Of a stretch of DNA of 64,000 bases, positions 8,652-18,522 are shown in pieces. The notes beneath the pieces were generated by a model. It worked only from the letters and a program-made list of their open reading frames with translations. It was not told the origin of the DNA and searched no databases. The stretch's first letter is position 1. Every line of letters begins with the position of its first letter. Both the position numbers and the translations under genes were made by a program. This DNA is from CAVQFB01 sp963711675 (GTDB lineage Bacteria > Acidobacteriota > Terriglobia > Terriglobales > Acidobacteriaceae), in assembly GCA_963711675.1 (NCBI GenBank), contig CAVQFB010000017.1, forward strand, positions 124,001-188,000. The letters are read 5' to 3'.

Positions 8652-11600
8652 CTAGAAAATGAACTTGAGCACGAAGTTCATGTTTCTCGGCCCGCCCTGC
8701 GCGATAACGGGATTGCCGGCAGCGGTGTCGGACGTCTCCGTGATGGTCCCGAAGTTTCCAGAATTGACCGACGCGCATCGATTGCCCACAACGTTTCCGC
8801 AGACGGTAAGGGCGTCGTTGGGCAGGTAGTAGAAATTGCCGCGGTTGAGGACGTTAAAAACCTCCCATCGCACTTGAACGCTCAACCGCTCAGAAATCTT
8901 TGTGTCTTTGATGAGGGAGAGATCCCACTGGGCGAGTCCCGGTCCAATAAGTTGGTTGCGGCGAGAATTGCCGACGCCAGAGCACGGGTTGTAGAAGGGC
9001 GACAGGGGTAAACCTCCGGTGGCGCTGACGTTCCCGCAAGGATCAGCCTGGCCGGGGGCGGTGTAGGTCTCCTCAACATACTGGTCCGGGTTGCGCGTGT
9101 TGTAGTGGATCGGAGTGCCGTCATAGGCAGCGCGGATGCCGTTTCCGCTCATGCCCTGGCCAGTGGGATCATTGCCGCTAAGCAATGCACTGAAGGGGCG
9201 ACCACTGATAGCTGTAAATATAGTGCTGAGTTGCCACCCATCGCCAGCCCGCTTGCCCAGGAATGCGATCTTGGGCGCTGTATAGACGCCGCCCACGTTG
9301 AAATTCAGCCGGACATCGTGGTCACACAACCCGCGCGAGTCAGCGAAATTCGCGCGCCCCAACGCCGTACTTCCTACCGGGTTGGAGTTGTTGATTTGCG
9401 GGTAGTCGCCGGCTCCGCCTCGGTTGACGGAATTCTCGTCGTAACATTTGCTCCAGGTAAGGTTGTATTGCGTGTTGAACCCATGCCATCCGCGCTGGTT
9501 GAAAGACGCTTGCAAACTGTCGTACTGCGAGCTGGCACCGTTGGTCGCTTGTATGAGATGGCGGAGATTCAGCGACGGTTCAATCGTGCTGTACGGCCGG
9601 AAGGGATCGCACTGCGATTGGCTGGTGCACGGACTGCCGATCGGAGAGGCATTAAGATCCTGGTAGATGACGAGATCTCTGCCGCGCTGACCCGAATACG
9701 CCAAAGTCAAAACGCTGTTGTGGAAGACCTCTTGCTGGACGCTGAGGTTGAAGTTGTGGTAGCGAGGAGTCTTGAAATTCTGCACCACGGAGAACGCATT
9801 GATGGGACCAGTGCCGGTTGGATTCGGTCCAAACAGCGGGCCGGCGACCGCCGAGTCGAAGCAAATGTACTGGCCCACATGAGCAGTCGGATCGTAACAA
9901 CCCTGGCCCAGGACACTGTTAGCCGTGTTGGGGGGAGTTGTGGCAATTCCGCTGGCAACGTCCGATTCGTTACTGACATTGAAGAAACCCAGATTGGCCT
10001 GAGTAAATACGCCGGTTCGCGCCTTGGCGAAGGAATAGGGTGAAGCGAGCGCGCCGAAATTGGCGACGTCATAGGAGAGGGAATAGCCCCCGCGCAGTGC
10101 GGTCTTGCCCGTGCCGTAGACATCCCAGGCAAAGCCGAGATGCGGACCAAAGTCGCCGTAGTCCACGTTGTGAATCCCGCTGATACCCTTGCCAACCTGC
10201 ACAAGACCAGTGCCTGGAATGAAGTTAGCTTCCAAGTCATTGGTGTCCCGCATGGTGCCGTTAATGTCATAGCGCAGGCCGTAGCTGAGCGTAAGGCGGG
10301 GCTTGATCTTCCAGTCGTCCTGAATGTAGAAGCCTACCGAATTCTGGGTGATATGGCGGTGAGTATTGCCGAAGCTGCGATCGGCCAGATCGGCTTTTCC
10401 CAGCAGCAATTCTTCTACGTCGTTCTGGACGGGATCATTAGAGACTGGGGCATAGTAGCTGAAATATCCCACAGCCAATCCGGTGCGGGCTTCGTTGCGA
10501 ATGCTGTTGGTGTAGGCTCGCTGGAAATTTCCGCCAATCTTGATGACGTGATTTCCCTTCACCCAGGAAAAGTGTTCGGACCAATCCCAGGTCGCGTCCG
10601 GCTGCGTTACCAGGGGATAGCCTTGCACTCCCCCAATGTACCCACCGTAGCCGAGGTGGTACATGTAAACGTAAGGAACGCCAAAGTCGGCAGCACCGAG
10701 CGGGCCGGTGTCGATCCCCAGACTCTTAGGGTCGATCTTGTTGTTGATACCCAGCACTTGAGCAAATCGTGTATAGCCGAGCCGGCTTTCGAGGATCTTG
10801 TTGTTGCCGATGTTTGTGGTCCAGCTGACGCCTGCCATTTGGGCACGCGAAGGCGCGACCGAATTGAACAGTCCCGGACTGCTCCCGGCAGCCGGTAAAC
10901 CCGCGAATGGAGGCGCGCTCTGAAAGCTGTCGCCGAAAATATAACGAACCGCGATCGAATTGTTCGAATTGATCTTGTAATCGAACTTGACGCCGAACCC
11001 GTTCTGGCTTGCCGTAGTAGGGGTGTTGGCTGTGAATTTGCCGGTGGTCGAGGTGGGGAAGAGGTTCAGCAGGTTAAGACCTGCAGGATCTACGGTAAGA
11101 CCGCTGGCAGCGATGTCGGCTTTCGCGCCCTGAATCTCTGCGGGAGTTGGCACGGCACGATTGCTCACCGCCAAGGATTTGAGGCGCTGTCCCTCGTAGT
11201 AGAGAAAGAAGAAGGCTTTGTCTTTGATGATGGGACCGCCGAGCGTGCCGTTCATCTGGTTGTTGTGAATGTTCGTCTTCTGGCACTCGCCAGGACTGGC
11301 GCAATTGTCGAAGGTGTGGTTCGAAAAGTAGTTGACCGCATCCCCGAAACCGCTGTGATTGACCCAAGTGCCGGAACCGTGCCACGAGTTGGTTCCGCTT
11401 TTCATGTTCAGAAGGATGGGAGCGCCACCTTTCACGCCAAATTCTGAAGAAGGGGTCTCCTGGACGCTCAACTCTTCAATCGCCTCCGGCGGGAACGTGA
11501 CAGCCGGAATGCCCACGATGCCGGTCTCGCCGATTGCAGAGTCGCCGTAGTAACGATCGTTGTTGTACAGCCCATCGATGAAGTAGTTATTCGAAGTGGT

Positions 11601-12143
11601 ACGGGCGCCATTGATACTGATCGCCAGGAAACCGCCACCTGGGGCACGCTGCACGCCGGGGGTAATCGCTAGCAGTGAGTTGAAATCGCGGCCATTCAAC
11701 GGGACGGACTCGATCTTTGCAGCATCGACGTAGTTGTTGTTGTTGCTGGAAAACTCGACCAGAGGCGCCTCGCCTTCCACTTCGACCATTTCGGTGCGCT
11801 GCCCTACCTGAAGTGAATAGTCGACACGAGTCACCGCACCGGCGGCGACCGCGACCGGGCGCTCCGTGGTCTTGAACCCCGCAGCCGAAACCGCGACTTC
11901 GTAGTTGCCGATAGGCAAGTCGGTAATTCTGAAGATACCCGTGCCGCTAGTGGTGGCAGTGCGGACGAGGCCAGTGTCGACATTTCGTGCGGTCGCGGTT
12001 GCGCTCGCCAAAGCGGCACCGCTGGAATCCTTCACGTCGCCTTCGATGTCACCGGTGATTTTTTGGCCAAAAGAAGGAAGAGGAACGAGCAACTCGAGGC
12101 ACAGCAAGAAACACCACAACCTACGGCAAGCCAACCCAGACAT
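8652..12143 (-). CDS. TonB-dependent receptor with N-terminal carboxypeptidase-regulatory (Cna-B-like) domain, Oar type
   Basis: At 1163 residues this is a giant outer-membrane receptor. In order: a signal peptide (1-26), a carboxypeptidase-regulatory beta-sandwich (about 30-110: GDIEGDVKDSSGAALASATATARNVDTG...GNYEVAVSAAGF), a plug domain (about 125-260: VESVPLNGRDFNSLLAITPGVQR, SINGARTTSNNYFIDG), and a long beta-barrel ending in phenylalanine (NFVLKFIF), the usual outer-membrane insertion signal. Proteins of this build are highly expanded in Acidobacteriota and are thought to import oligosaccharides or other polymers. Whether a TonB box is present is unclear. The MFS sugar porter beyond its promoter lies on the same strand, so sugar uptake is plausible but unproven. 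Confidence 0.88.
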   Translation of the reverse strand: MSGLACRRLWCFLLCLELLVPLPSFGQKITGDIEGDVKDSSGAALASATATARNVDTGLVRTATTSGTGIFRITDLPIGNYEVAVSAAGFKTTERPVAVAAGAVTRVDYSLQVGQRTEMVEVEGEAPLVEFSSNNNNYVDAAKIESVPLNGRDFNSLLAITPGVQRAPGGGFLAISINGARTTSNNYFIDGLYNNDRYYGDSAIGETGIVGIPAVTFPPEAIEELSVQETPSSEFGVKGGAPILLNMKSGTNSWHGSGTWVNHSGFGDAVNYFSNHTFDNCASPGECQKTNIHNNQMNGTLGGPIIKDKAFFFLYYEGQRLKSLAVSNRAVPTPAEIQGAKADIAASGLTVDPAGLNLLNLFPTSTTGKFTANTPTTASQNGFGVKFDYKINSNNSIAVRYIFGDSFQSAPPFAGLPAAGSSPGLFNSVAPSRAQMAGVSWTTNIGNNKILESRLGYTRFAQVLGINNKIDPKSLGIDTGPLGAADFGVPYVYMYHLGYGGYIGGVQGYPLVTQPDATWDWSEHFSWVKGNHVIKIGGNFQRAYTNSIRNEARTGLAVGYFSYYAPVSNDPVQNDVEELLLGKADLADRSFGNTHRHITQNSVGFYIQDDWKIKPRLTLSYGLRYDINGTMRDTNDLEANFIPGTGLVQVGKGISGIHNVDYGDFGPHLGFAWDVYGTGKTALRGGYSLSYDVANFGALASPYSFAKARTGVFTQANLGFFNVSNESDVASGIATTPPNTANSVLGQGCYDPTAHVGQYICFDSAVAGPLFGPNPTGTGPINAFSVVQNFKTPRYHNFNLSVQQEVFHNSVLTLAYSGQRGRDLVIYQDLNASPIGSPCTSQSQCDPFRPYSTIEPSLNLRHLIQATNGASSQYDSLQASFNQRGWHGFNTQYNLTWSKCYDENSVNRGGAGDYPQINNSNPVGSTALGRANFADSRGLCDHDVRLNFNVGGVYTAPKIAFLGKRAGDGWQLSTIFTAISGRPFSALLSGNDPTGQGMSGNGIRAAYDGTPIHYNTRNPDQYVEETYTAPGQADPCGNVSATGGLPLSPFYNPCSGVGNSRRNQLIGPGLAQWDLSLIKDTKISERLSVQVRWEVFNVLNRGNFYYLPNDALTVCGNVVGNRCASVNSGNFGTITETSDTAAGNPVIAQGGPRNMNFVLKFIF

Positions 12144-12200
12144 GAGCCCCCCCTCACTTCGAGGTAAAGCAATCGCTATACCGAATCCCGTTAGCCGAAA

Positions 12201-12228
12201 AGTGTAGTGGTGAGGCGATGGAAGTCAA
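12201..12228 (-). promoter_or_regulatory. Candidate sigma-70 promoter for the TonB receptor gene
   Basis: On the minus strand, TTGACT (12228-12223), a 16-base spacer and TACACT (12206-12201) match the housekeeping -35/-10 pattern at 5/6 and 4/6. This predicts a start near 12195 and a leader of about 50 bases. Confidence 0.35.
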
Positions 12229-12453
12229 GCCAAAAGTGAAGAATGACGGGCAGTTGAGGCACTTCTACACAATATTTCTTCCGAATTTCTGTGACCACCG
12301 GACAGCTATTAGTTTTTGTATTCCAACGTATCGAATCTACTTATTACAAGATTCGGTGTTGACGATTTGTGCCGCAATGTTTTTGTGCTGAAAGCGCTAA
12401 TGAGCGGCGCTCGGATTCGAGCGCGTTTCTGCTGGTTGCAAGGAGGACCGCGG
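12229..12453. other. Intergenic region upstream of the TonB receptor
   Basis: With the promoter segment this makes a gap of about 310 bases between the TonB receptor start and the MFS stop. It is relatively AT-rich around 12260-12370. I see no ORF with coding character and no terminator-like hairpin with a U-tract for the MFS gene. Confidence 0.4.
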
Positions 12454-13788
12454 TCAGACGGCTGCCCGTTCCATCTCTTTTTGCATTTCCTCCAGGGTCA
12501 AGCCTTTGGTTTCAGGGTAGACAAACAGCACGACAAAGAACTGGACGACCATCATCACGGAGAAGAACACAAAGGGGTAAGCGCCTGAGGATGCCGCGAG
12601 GAGAGGGAAGGTTAACGAGATGATGCCATTCATCAGCCAGTGCGAGAAGCTACCCAAGCTCTGTCCTTTTGCCCGAACCGTGTTGGGAAATACTTCACTG
12701 AGGTAGACCCAGATCACGGCGCCCTGCGAAAACGCGAAGAACGCGATATACCCGATGAGCAACCAGACCAGGAACTGTTCGTTGCGGTGGGTGAAGAAAA
12801 TTACCGAGACTCCAGCCAGGCATGCCGCTGTACCCACGGCGCCGACGAGGAGCAACTTCTTACGCCCCAGCTTGTCGATCACCGACATGGCCACCATGGT
12901 GAAAATCAGATTGGTGGCCCCGACCGCAACCGCTTGAAGATTTCCTGATACCTTGCTGAAACCGGCGTGAGCGAAGATGTCGTTCAGGTAGTAGAGAATC
13001 GCATTGATGCCGGACAGCTGGTTAAACATGCCAATGCTGACGGCAAGAAAGATTGGCAAGGCGTATTTCCGCGAAAACAGTGTTTCTTCCGCCTGCAGCC
13101 TTTCGAAGTGAATGGAGTCGACGATGTCCTTGAGTTCTGCCTCGTAATTTTCCTCCCCGATTGCCTTAAGCACATCCCTAGCCTCATCGACGCGGCTTTT
13201 CTTGACCAGCCAGCGCGGGCTGCGAGGAATCATGAACAGCATCAGGAAGAAGAAGGCCGCGGGTAGGGCGGCGATGCCCAGTTCCCATCGCCATTCCGAG
13301 GCGCCGAATGAGGCGAGGCCGATCAGATAATTGGAGAAGTAGGCGAGCAAGATTCCGAAGACGACGTTGAACTGAAAAAATCCTACGAGCCGCCCCCGCG
13401 ATTTTGCCGGAGCGATTTCCGCTATGTACATGGGCCCTAACACGGACGACCCGCCTATGCCAAGCCCGCCGATAAACCTGAATGCAACCAGCGAGTACCA
13501 ATTCCAGGCCAAAGCACACCCGAGGGCCGACACCAGATACAGAACTGCCATAACCCGCAGGCTGTCACGCCGGCCATAGCGCTCACCTGGAATTCCGGCT
13601 AACATCGCACCCACAATCGTGCCGCCGAGCGCACTAGCCACGGTGACACCCAACAGAGACGGGGTGAGTTGGTAGGTTTGCGTCAAGGCCGCTGTCGTGC
13701 CAGAAATAACCGCAGTGTCAAATCCAAACAGCAAGCCGCCCAAAGCTGCCACGACGGTGCTCTTGGCCAGATTCGCGTTCAATGCCAT
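12454..13788 (-). CDS. MFS sugar porter (sugar:H+ symporter family)
   Basis: A 444-residue, 12-helix permease of the sugar porter family. It starts AALGGLLFGFDTAVISG, has the loop 2-3 motif GERYGRRDSLR, the loop 4-5 motif PAKSRGRLVGFFQ, the mid-protein RSPRWLVKKSR, a helix 7 stretch FNQLSGINAILYY that normally contacts the sugar, and ends with the PETKGLTLEEM signature. It would import a monosaccharide with protons across the cytoplasmic membrane. XylE/GalP-like specificity is possible but cannot be assigned. It may act downstream of the adjacent outer-membrane receptor (inference). Confidence 0.92.
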   Translation of the reverse strand: MALNANLAKSTVVAALGGLLFGFDTAVISGTTAALTQTYQLTPSLLGVTVASALGGTIVGAMLAGIPGERYGRRDSLRVMAVLYLVSALGCALAWNWYSLVAFRFIGGLGIGGSSVLGPMYIAEIAPAKSRGRLVGFFQFNVVFGILLAYFSNYLIGLASFGASEWRWELGIAALPAAFFFLMLFMIPRSPRWLVKKSRVDEARDVLKAIGEENYEAELKDIVDSIHFERLQAEETLFSRKYALPIFLAVSIGMFNQLSGINAILYYLNDIFAHAGFSKVSGNLQAVAVGATNLIFTMVAMSVIDKLGRKKLLLVGAVGTAACLAGVSVIFFTHRNEQFLVWLLIGYIAFFAFSQGAVIWVYLSEVFPNTVRAKGQSLGSFSHWLMNGIISLTFPLLAASSGAYPFVFFSVMMVVQFFVVLFVYPETKGLTLEEMQKEMERAAV

Positions 13789-13806
13789 GCCGCCTCCGGA
13801 GTTGCT

Positions 13807-15210
13807 CTAGTTTGCAGCCTTCTCGTAAAGAGAGATTTGACCTGCAATTTGCGACTTGTCGCCCACAACCACCATGGTCAGCTTGTCATTAACAATGTAC
13901 TGACGAGCCATGTTGCTAATCTGCTCGGGGGTGACTGCATACACTTTTTGAACGTAGGTTTCCAGATACTGTCCCCCGAGTTGATGAAGATCGACGAACT
14001 GAAGCTGGGTGATAAGTCCGTCGCGACTTGAATTTCGTAGCACAAACACTCCGGCCAAATAATTCTTGATACCGTCCAACTCAGCGGTGGATGGTGGAGT
14101 TTTCTGCAATCGATCGATTTCGTAAAGGATCTCTTTGATGGAGGGGCCCGTGACAGCGGTGGTCACGTCTGCAACCTCCACCCAATACGCATCACGATAG
14201 CGAGCGGAGACCTGGCTGTTCGGGGAGTATGTGTATCCTTTTTGCTCGCGAATATTGGAAGTGATACGGGAGGCGAATGAACCACCTAGGAGAGAGTTCA
14301 TCACCAGGAGCGGCAGGAAGTCGGCATTGCTGGGGTCGATGGTCGGGAGGCCGATGTAGAGCGTGGACTGCGCCGCTCCCGGACGGTCAACCACTTCGAG
14401 TCCATGCGTCGCGACGGGTTTCGGGATGGCGACAACGGGATCGGGACCGCGTGTCCAGTCTGAGAATGCCCGAGTGATCGCGGTTTTCACCGCCTCGTCG
14501 TCAAACTTGCCGGCGACGTATACATGGGTACGAGCGGCGCCAAAGTTTTCACCGTAAAACTTCCGAACCTGTTCCACTTCGAACGAATTAATCATCGGCT
14601 CAGTGGAAAATAGGCGGCCGTAGGGATGATCGGGATAAAGCGTCTTGAGAAATTGTTCGCGCGCCAGAGGCCCGGGCTGGGACTTCTGAATGCTCAGCCG
14701 TCGTACCGCATCCTGCTTCAGCCGGGGCAGCTCGGACGCCGGCAACAAGGGATGTTCGACCACGTCGGCGAGTAAGGCGACCATCTGCGGGCCGAACTCG
14801 GAAAGCACATCTCCGGAAACATTAGTGACGTCGGGCCCGGCATTAATTTCGACCGAGCCACCCATGGAAGCTGCGGCTTGCGCCACCTGCTCGGAGGTTT
14901 TAGACGTTGTGCCTTCCTTCATCAGTTGCCCAGTCAGGTCCGCCAGCCAGACCTGCGAAGCCGATTCGTTGAGACTGCCCGCGCGAATCGCAATGTTGAT
15001 GGCAACCTTGGGGATGGAGCCGTAGGGCACCATCGTGACCTTCAGCCCGTTGGGAAGCGAAAAGGTCTCCGTCGGCGGCAAATGGAATGGTCTTGGCGGA
15101 CCGCCAGAGGGCGGCGCCTGTTTCGCCGCGGGATTCTGAGCGGCGGTGATGGAGCTGCAGGCCAGAGCTAGAAATGCAATGGATAAAATGATCGTTCCGG
15201 GGGTTTTCAT
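13807..15210 (-). CDS. M16 family peptidase-like protein, non-catalytic partner
   Basis: An exported M16 (pitrilysin/processing-peptidase) fold protein of 467 residues. Where active members have HxxEH this one reads WLADLTGQLMKEG, so it lacks the zinc ligands and is likely the structural partner of the adjacent active M16 protein. The later M16 features GGSFASRITSNIREQKGYTYS and SYSP-like stretches are present. The ATG at 15210 is chosen over the one at 15273 because it starts a signal peptide (MKTPGTIILSIAFLALACSSITAA) and follows GGAG. It is 16 bases from the active subunit's stop, so the two are co-expressed. Confidence 0.88.
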   Translation of the reverse strand: MKTPGTIILSIAFLALACSSITAAQNPAAKQAPPSGGPPRPFHLPPTETFSLPNGLKVTMVPYGSIPKVAINIAIRAGSLNESASQVWLADLTGQLMKEGTTSKTSEQVAQAAASMGGSVEINAGPDVTNVSGDVLSEFGPQMVALLADVVEHPLLPASELPRLKQDAVRRLSIQKSQPGPLAREQFLKTLYPDHPYGRLFSTEPMINSFEVEQVRKFYGENFGAARTHVYVAGKFDDEAVKTAITRAFSDWTRGPDPVVAIPKPVATHGLEVVDRPGAAQSTLYIGLPTIDPSNADFLPLLVMNSLLGGSFASRITSNIREQKGYTYSPNSQVSARYRDAYWVEVADVTTAVTGPSIKEILYEIDRLQKTPPSTAELDGIKNYLAGVFVLRNSSRDGLITQLQFVDLHQLGGQYLETYVQKVYAVTPEQISNMARQYIVNDKLTMVVVGDKSQIAGQISLYEKAAN

Positions 15211-15226
15211 ACTTTCTCCGCGATAG

Positions 15227-16633
15227 TCATCTGCCGGACTTGCTCTCGGCGGGAGCTGCAGGCTTGGGCTCAACCACCAGAACCGTGCGATTGGTGGGAC
15301 GCAGGTATTCGGATGCGGTTTTCTGCATCAGCTCCGGCGTGACTTTTCTGAACTGGGTTTCGAGATCATTGATGCGGGACGGATTGTCGTCGAAAAGCGC
15401 AAAACTCGCCAGCAGATCGGCGCGACCGAAACCATTCAGCGATCCAAGGTGGTTGTAGAAATCCGAGCGCAACTTGATAAGAGCACGATCCAAGACGGCC
15501 TGATCCACCGGCTTGGAACGGAGGGGAGCAATCACAGATTCCGCGGCATCGACAATGTCGTCGGGCTTCGCGTTGCTGTCGTGATACAGATAGGCAATCC
15601 AGAGCATCGGACCGTTGTAGTTGAACATATTACCCAGCAGATTGATTCCGCCCTGAACCTGAGCCGTGTAAGCCCGCTTTTTTACCAACTCCGCGTGAAG
15701 CAGGCTGTCATCGCCCTGCAACAGCACCTGATCGAGGAGGCCCATCGCGTAGAACTCCGGCGTGTTTCGCGCCGGCATGTGATAGGCCATCGCGATGGCA
15801 GGGCGTTTGGCAAGAGCATCGGTTTTTGAATCTCGCCTTTCCTTCTCTTGTCTGGGCTCGGTCAGATCCGGCTGCTTGACTTCGGGAACCGAAGGAATGT
15901 CCGCGAAATACTTGTCGATCATTTTCTTCGCGTCGGCCGGCTCAAAGTCCCCGACGACGGTGAGGGCTGCATTGTTGGGAGCGTAGTAGGTCTTGAAGAA
16001 CTGCTGTACGTCAGGCAAGGTGGCGGCATCGATGTCCTTCAGATCGCCATAGAAATTGTGCGCGTTGTACCAGTTGGTATTCGCGTACTGTGGCATATCG
16101 AGCCACGGGAAGCCTCCATAAGGCCGGTTGATCACGTTGACTTTGACCTCGTTCCCAACTACTCCTTGCTGGTTTTTGAGGTTGTCTTCGTTAATGGCAA
16201 GACCTCGCATGCGATCGGACTCAGCCCAGAGAATGGTCTCGAGCTTGTTGGCGGGCATGACCTCAAAGTAGTTCGTGAAATCGAAGCGCGTGGAACCGTT
16301 GAGAATTCCGCCGTTCTGTTGGACCAGCCGAATCATTTCCATCTTCCCCAGATTTTGTGAACCCTGGAACATCATGTGCTCGAAAAGATGAGCGAACCCA
16401 GTACGATCCCTGGGCTCAACGCGAAATCCAATTCGGTAGTAGACGCCGACTACGACCGTGGGGGCGGAATGATCGGTGGAGAGTACGACCCGCAAGCCGT
16501 TGGGCAGCTTGTAGTATTCGACGGGCACGTTGAAGCCGGACGAGGATTGGGACTTGTCTTGCGTTGTTCGGGCAAACAGAGTTGGGACCAGAAGAAAAAG
16601 CAGAATCAGAAATTGGCTGCTACGGAGCAACAT
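15227..16633 (-). CDS. M16 family zinc metallopeptidase, catalytic subunit
   Basis: The inverted zinc motif H82-L-F-E85-H86 sits in TGFAHLFEHMMFQGSQ, with a distal glutamate in the NQQGVVGNEVKVN helix, typical of pitrilysin-type peptidases that degrade peptides in a clamshell chamber. A signal peptide (MLLRSSQFLILLFLLVPTLFA) points to the periplasm. The ATG at 16633 follows GGAG at six bases, while the in-frame GTG at 16645 has no such site. It is followed by the non-catalytic M16 protein, the usual heterodimer arrangement. Confidence 0.92.
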   Translation of the reverse strand: MLLRSSQFLILLFLLVPTLFARTTQDKSQSSSGFNVPVEYYKLPNGLRVVLSTDHSAPTVVVGVYYRIGFRVEPRDRTGFAHLFEHMMFQGSQNLGKMEMIRLVQQNGGILNGSTRFDFTNYFEVMPANKLETILWAESDRMRGLAINEDNLKNQQGVVGNEVKVNVINRPYGGFPWLDMPQYANTNWYNAHNFYGDLKDIDAATLPDVQQFFKTYYAPNNAALTVVGDFEPADAKKMIDKYFADIPSVPEVKQPDLTEPRQEKERRDSKTDALAKRPAIAMAYHMPARNTPEFYAMGLLDQVLLQGDDSLLHAELVKKRAYTAQVQGGINLLGNMFNYNGPMLWIAYLYHDSNAKPDDIVDAAESVIAPLRSKPVDQAVLDRALIKLRSDFYNHLGSLNGFGRADLLASFALFDDNPSRINDLETQFRKVTPELMQKTASEYLRPTNRTVLVVEPKPAAPAESKSGR

Positions 16634-16722
16634 ATGTATCTCCACCAGCGCGAATGATGGCCGTGGACGCGCCTTAGCAACCTACATCTCTGATCGAAAA
16701 CTTGCAAATGTGGTGAGAAAAA

Positions 16723-17553
16723 CTAAGGCTTGGGCTGTTCGGGGGTGGGTTGTTCGGGTTTTGGCTCGGCAGCGGTCGCCGGCTTGGGATTCTCGGAGCT
16801 ATTTTCGCCAGCACTCTCACCGGCAGCATCATCTTTAGTGATGTATTGGACTATCACAGAAATGCGCCGATTCGATGGATCCATGGGATCGGCGGGGGTG
16901 CGCAAACGTTGATCGGCGTAGCCGCGCACTTGCGAAATCTGGTCCACCCGGATTCCGTTCTGCTGCATAAGACGTCGGGCGGAGTTCGCGCGATCAGTGG
17001 AGAGTTCCCAGTTCCCGTAATCACGGTTTGCGTTGTAAGGCTTGGAGTCGGTGTGCCCTTCAATGGAAATCTTGTTGGGCAGGGTGCCCAACTGCTGGGC
17101 AAGCAGGGATAGCAATTCGCTGCCGTTCGAATTTGGCTTGGGACTGCCGCTCTCGAAGAAGGTACCTGCCGCGGATTCCAGAAGCTCGATGCGAAGCCCC
17201 TCACTGGTCACGGTCATTTCGATCTGTTTGTTCAATTTGTCCAGGTTGGTCATTTTGCGAATTTGCTTCTGCAGTTCCTCCTTCAGCCTGGACATGTTGT
17301 CTTTGGTGAGCGTGAAATTCTCTCCGGAACCCTTCTCGTCTGTGCCGACCTTCTTGGATTTGCCGGTGGGATCCTTGAAATATCCGCCGACTGCCTCCTG
17401 AACCTGCTTGCTGCTGTTCAGCAGCCAGAGGACTATGAACAGCGCCATCATGGCGGTAACGAAGTCGGCGTAGGCCACCTTCCACGCGCCCCCGTGGTGG
17501 CCGCCATGGCCCGCTTTCTTCTTGATGACGATGATTGGCGTGGATTCAGACAT
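16723..17553 (-). CDS. motB: Flagellar stator protein MotB (set 1)
   Basis: The peptidoglycan-anchored half of the stator. A single N-terminal membrane helix carries the ion-binding aspartate (Asp30 in VAYADFVTAMMALFIVLWLL). A plug/linker region follows, then an OmpA-like peptidoglycan-binding domain (about 120-240: ISIEGHTDSKPYN, NWELSTDRANSARR, RGYADQRLR, NRRISVIVQY). The tail is low-complexity, Pro/Glu-rich. It lies 14 bases after motA. His/Gly-rich KKKAGHGGHHGG precedes the helix, as in E. coli-type MotB. Confidence 0.95.
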   Translation of the reverse strand: MSESTPIIVIKKKAGHGGHHGGAWKVAYADFVTAMMALFIVLWLLNSSKQVQEAVGGYFKDPTGKSKKVGTDEKGSGENFTLTKDNMSRLKEELQKQIRKMTNLDKLNKQIEMTVTSEGLRIELLESAAGTFFESGSPKPNSNGSELLSLLAQQLGTLPNKISIEGHTDSKPYNANRDYGNWELSTDRANSARRLMQQNGIRVDQISQVRGYADQRLRTPADPMDPSNRRISVIVQYITKDDAAGESAGENSSENPKPATAAEPKPEQPTPEQPKP

Positions 17554-17567
17554 GGTATTGCACGCAA

Positions 17568-18449
17568 CTAAGCGCCGGATGCAGCAGCACTGGCAGATCC
17601 AGCACCCTTACAGGTCTTCTCGGTCAGTTGGAATCCCGGCCGAACATGAGCCGGAATCGCTCGCCGGGCAAACTCCACAGCCATGATGGGAGCGGATCCC
17701 TTGATGAAGGAAACCATCAGGACGCGCATGACATGGTAAAAGGCGTGCTGGTCGTCCGCGGTCTTGGAGAGGTTTGAGGCGATAGGACCGATAAGGCCAT
17801 AACAGAGGAGGATGCCCAGGAAGGTGCCGACCAACGCGGCGGCGACCTTGTGCCCGATCTCTTCCGGCGGGCCGCCTAAGGCGCCCATCGTAATGACTAC
17901 GCCCAAGACAGCAGCGACGATGCCCAGTCCGGGCAGGGAGTCGGCCATGCTGCTCAGAGCCGCGATAGGAAGGCCGGCCTCATGATGGTGGACCTCCATG
18001 TCGAGTTCCATCATTTGATCGACGTCGAAAGCGTTGATCCCTCCGCTCACGGCCATGCGCATGGTGTCGCACACAAAATCGCGCAGGTGGTGGTCTTTTA
18101 AAAAGGAAGGATACTTGGAGAAGATGGGGCTCTTGGATGGGTCCTCGACATCATTTTCGAGGGCAACCAGTCCTTCTTTGCGAGCCTTGTTCAAAACTTC
18201 GTACATCATCTTTAGCGAGTCGAGATAGCGCTGCTGGGTAAAAGGGGAACCGCCGAAGACTTTGCCAATGCCCGCCGCAATCTGCTTGAGAATGTGCAGA
18301 GGATTAGCGACTAGGACAGTCCCAATCGAGGCGCCCCCGATGATGATGAGTTCGGCTGGCTGGAGAAGCACCCGCATGTTGCCGTGCTCCATCAGGTAGC
18401 CACCGGCTACAGCCCCAAACACCACCAGGATTCCAATGATTGCGAACAT
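17568..18449 (-). CDS. motA: Flagellar stator protein MotA (set 1)
   Basis: A four-helix ion-channel subunit of 293 residues, close to the 295 of E. coli MotA and longer than the second MotA in this window. Family features are GGYLMEHGNMRVLLQPAELIIIGGASIGT at the N-terminus and GLGIVAAVLGVVITMGALGGPPEEIGHKVAAALVGTFLGILL for helices 3 and 4. The cytoplasmic loop that contacts FliG lies between. The E. coli-like length suggests a proton-driven stator (inference). Confidence 0.95.
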   Translation of the reverse strand: MFAIIGILVVFGAVAGGYLMEHGNMRVLLQPAELIIIGGASIGTVLVANPLHILKQIAAGIGKVFGGSPFTQQRYLDSLKMMYEVLNKARKEGLVALENDVEDPSKSPIFSKYPSFLKDHHLRDFVCDTMRMAVSGGINAFDVDQMMELDMEVHHHEAGLPIAALSSMADSLPGLGIVAAVLGVVITMGALGGPPEEIGHKVAAALVGTFLGILLCYGLIGPIASNLSKTADDQHAFYHVMRVLMVSFIKGSAPIMAVEFARRAIPAHVRPGFQLTEKTCKGAGSASAAASGA

Positions 18450-18522
18450 AATGTACGAGTCCCAACTTACTTGCCCTCAGGCGCAGGGATGGAACCGAGA
18501 TCAACCTTCCCGATAGTCCGGC

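Noticed and set aside
9105..10043. 312-codon plus-strand ORF inside the TonB receptor gene
   Set aside because: Antisense shadow of a well-supported receptor; composition (Arg/Val-rich) and lack of a ribosome-binding site do not support it.
18481..18500. GG-N10-GC on the minus strand upstream of motA as a sigma-54 promoter
   Set aside because: The -24 reads CGG and the -12 CTGC, too weak to call without other support.
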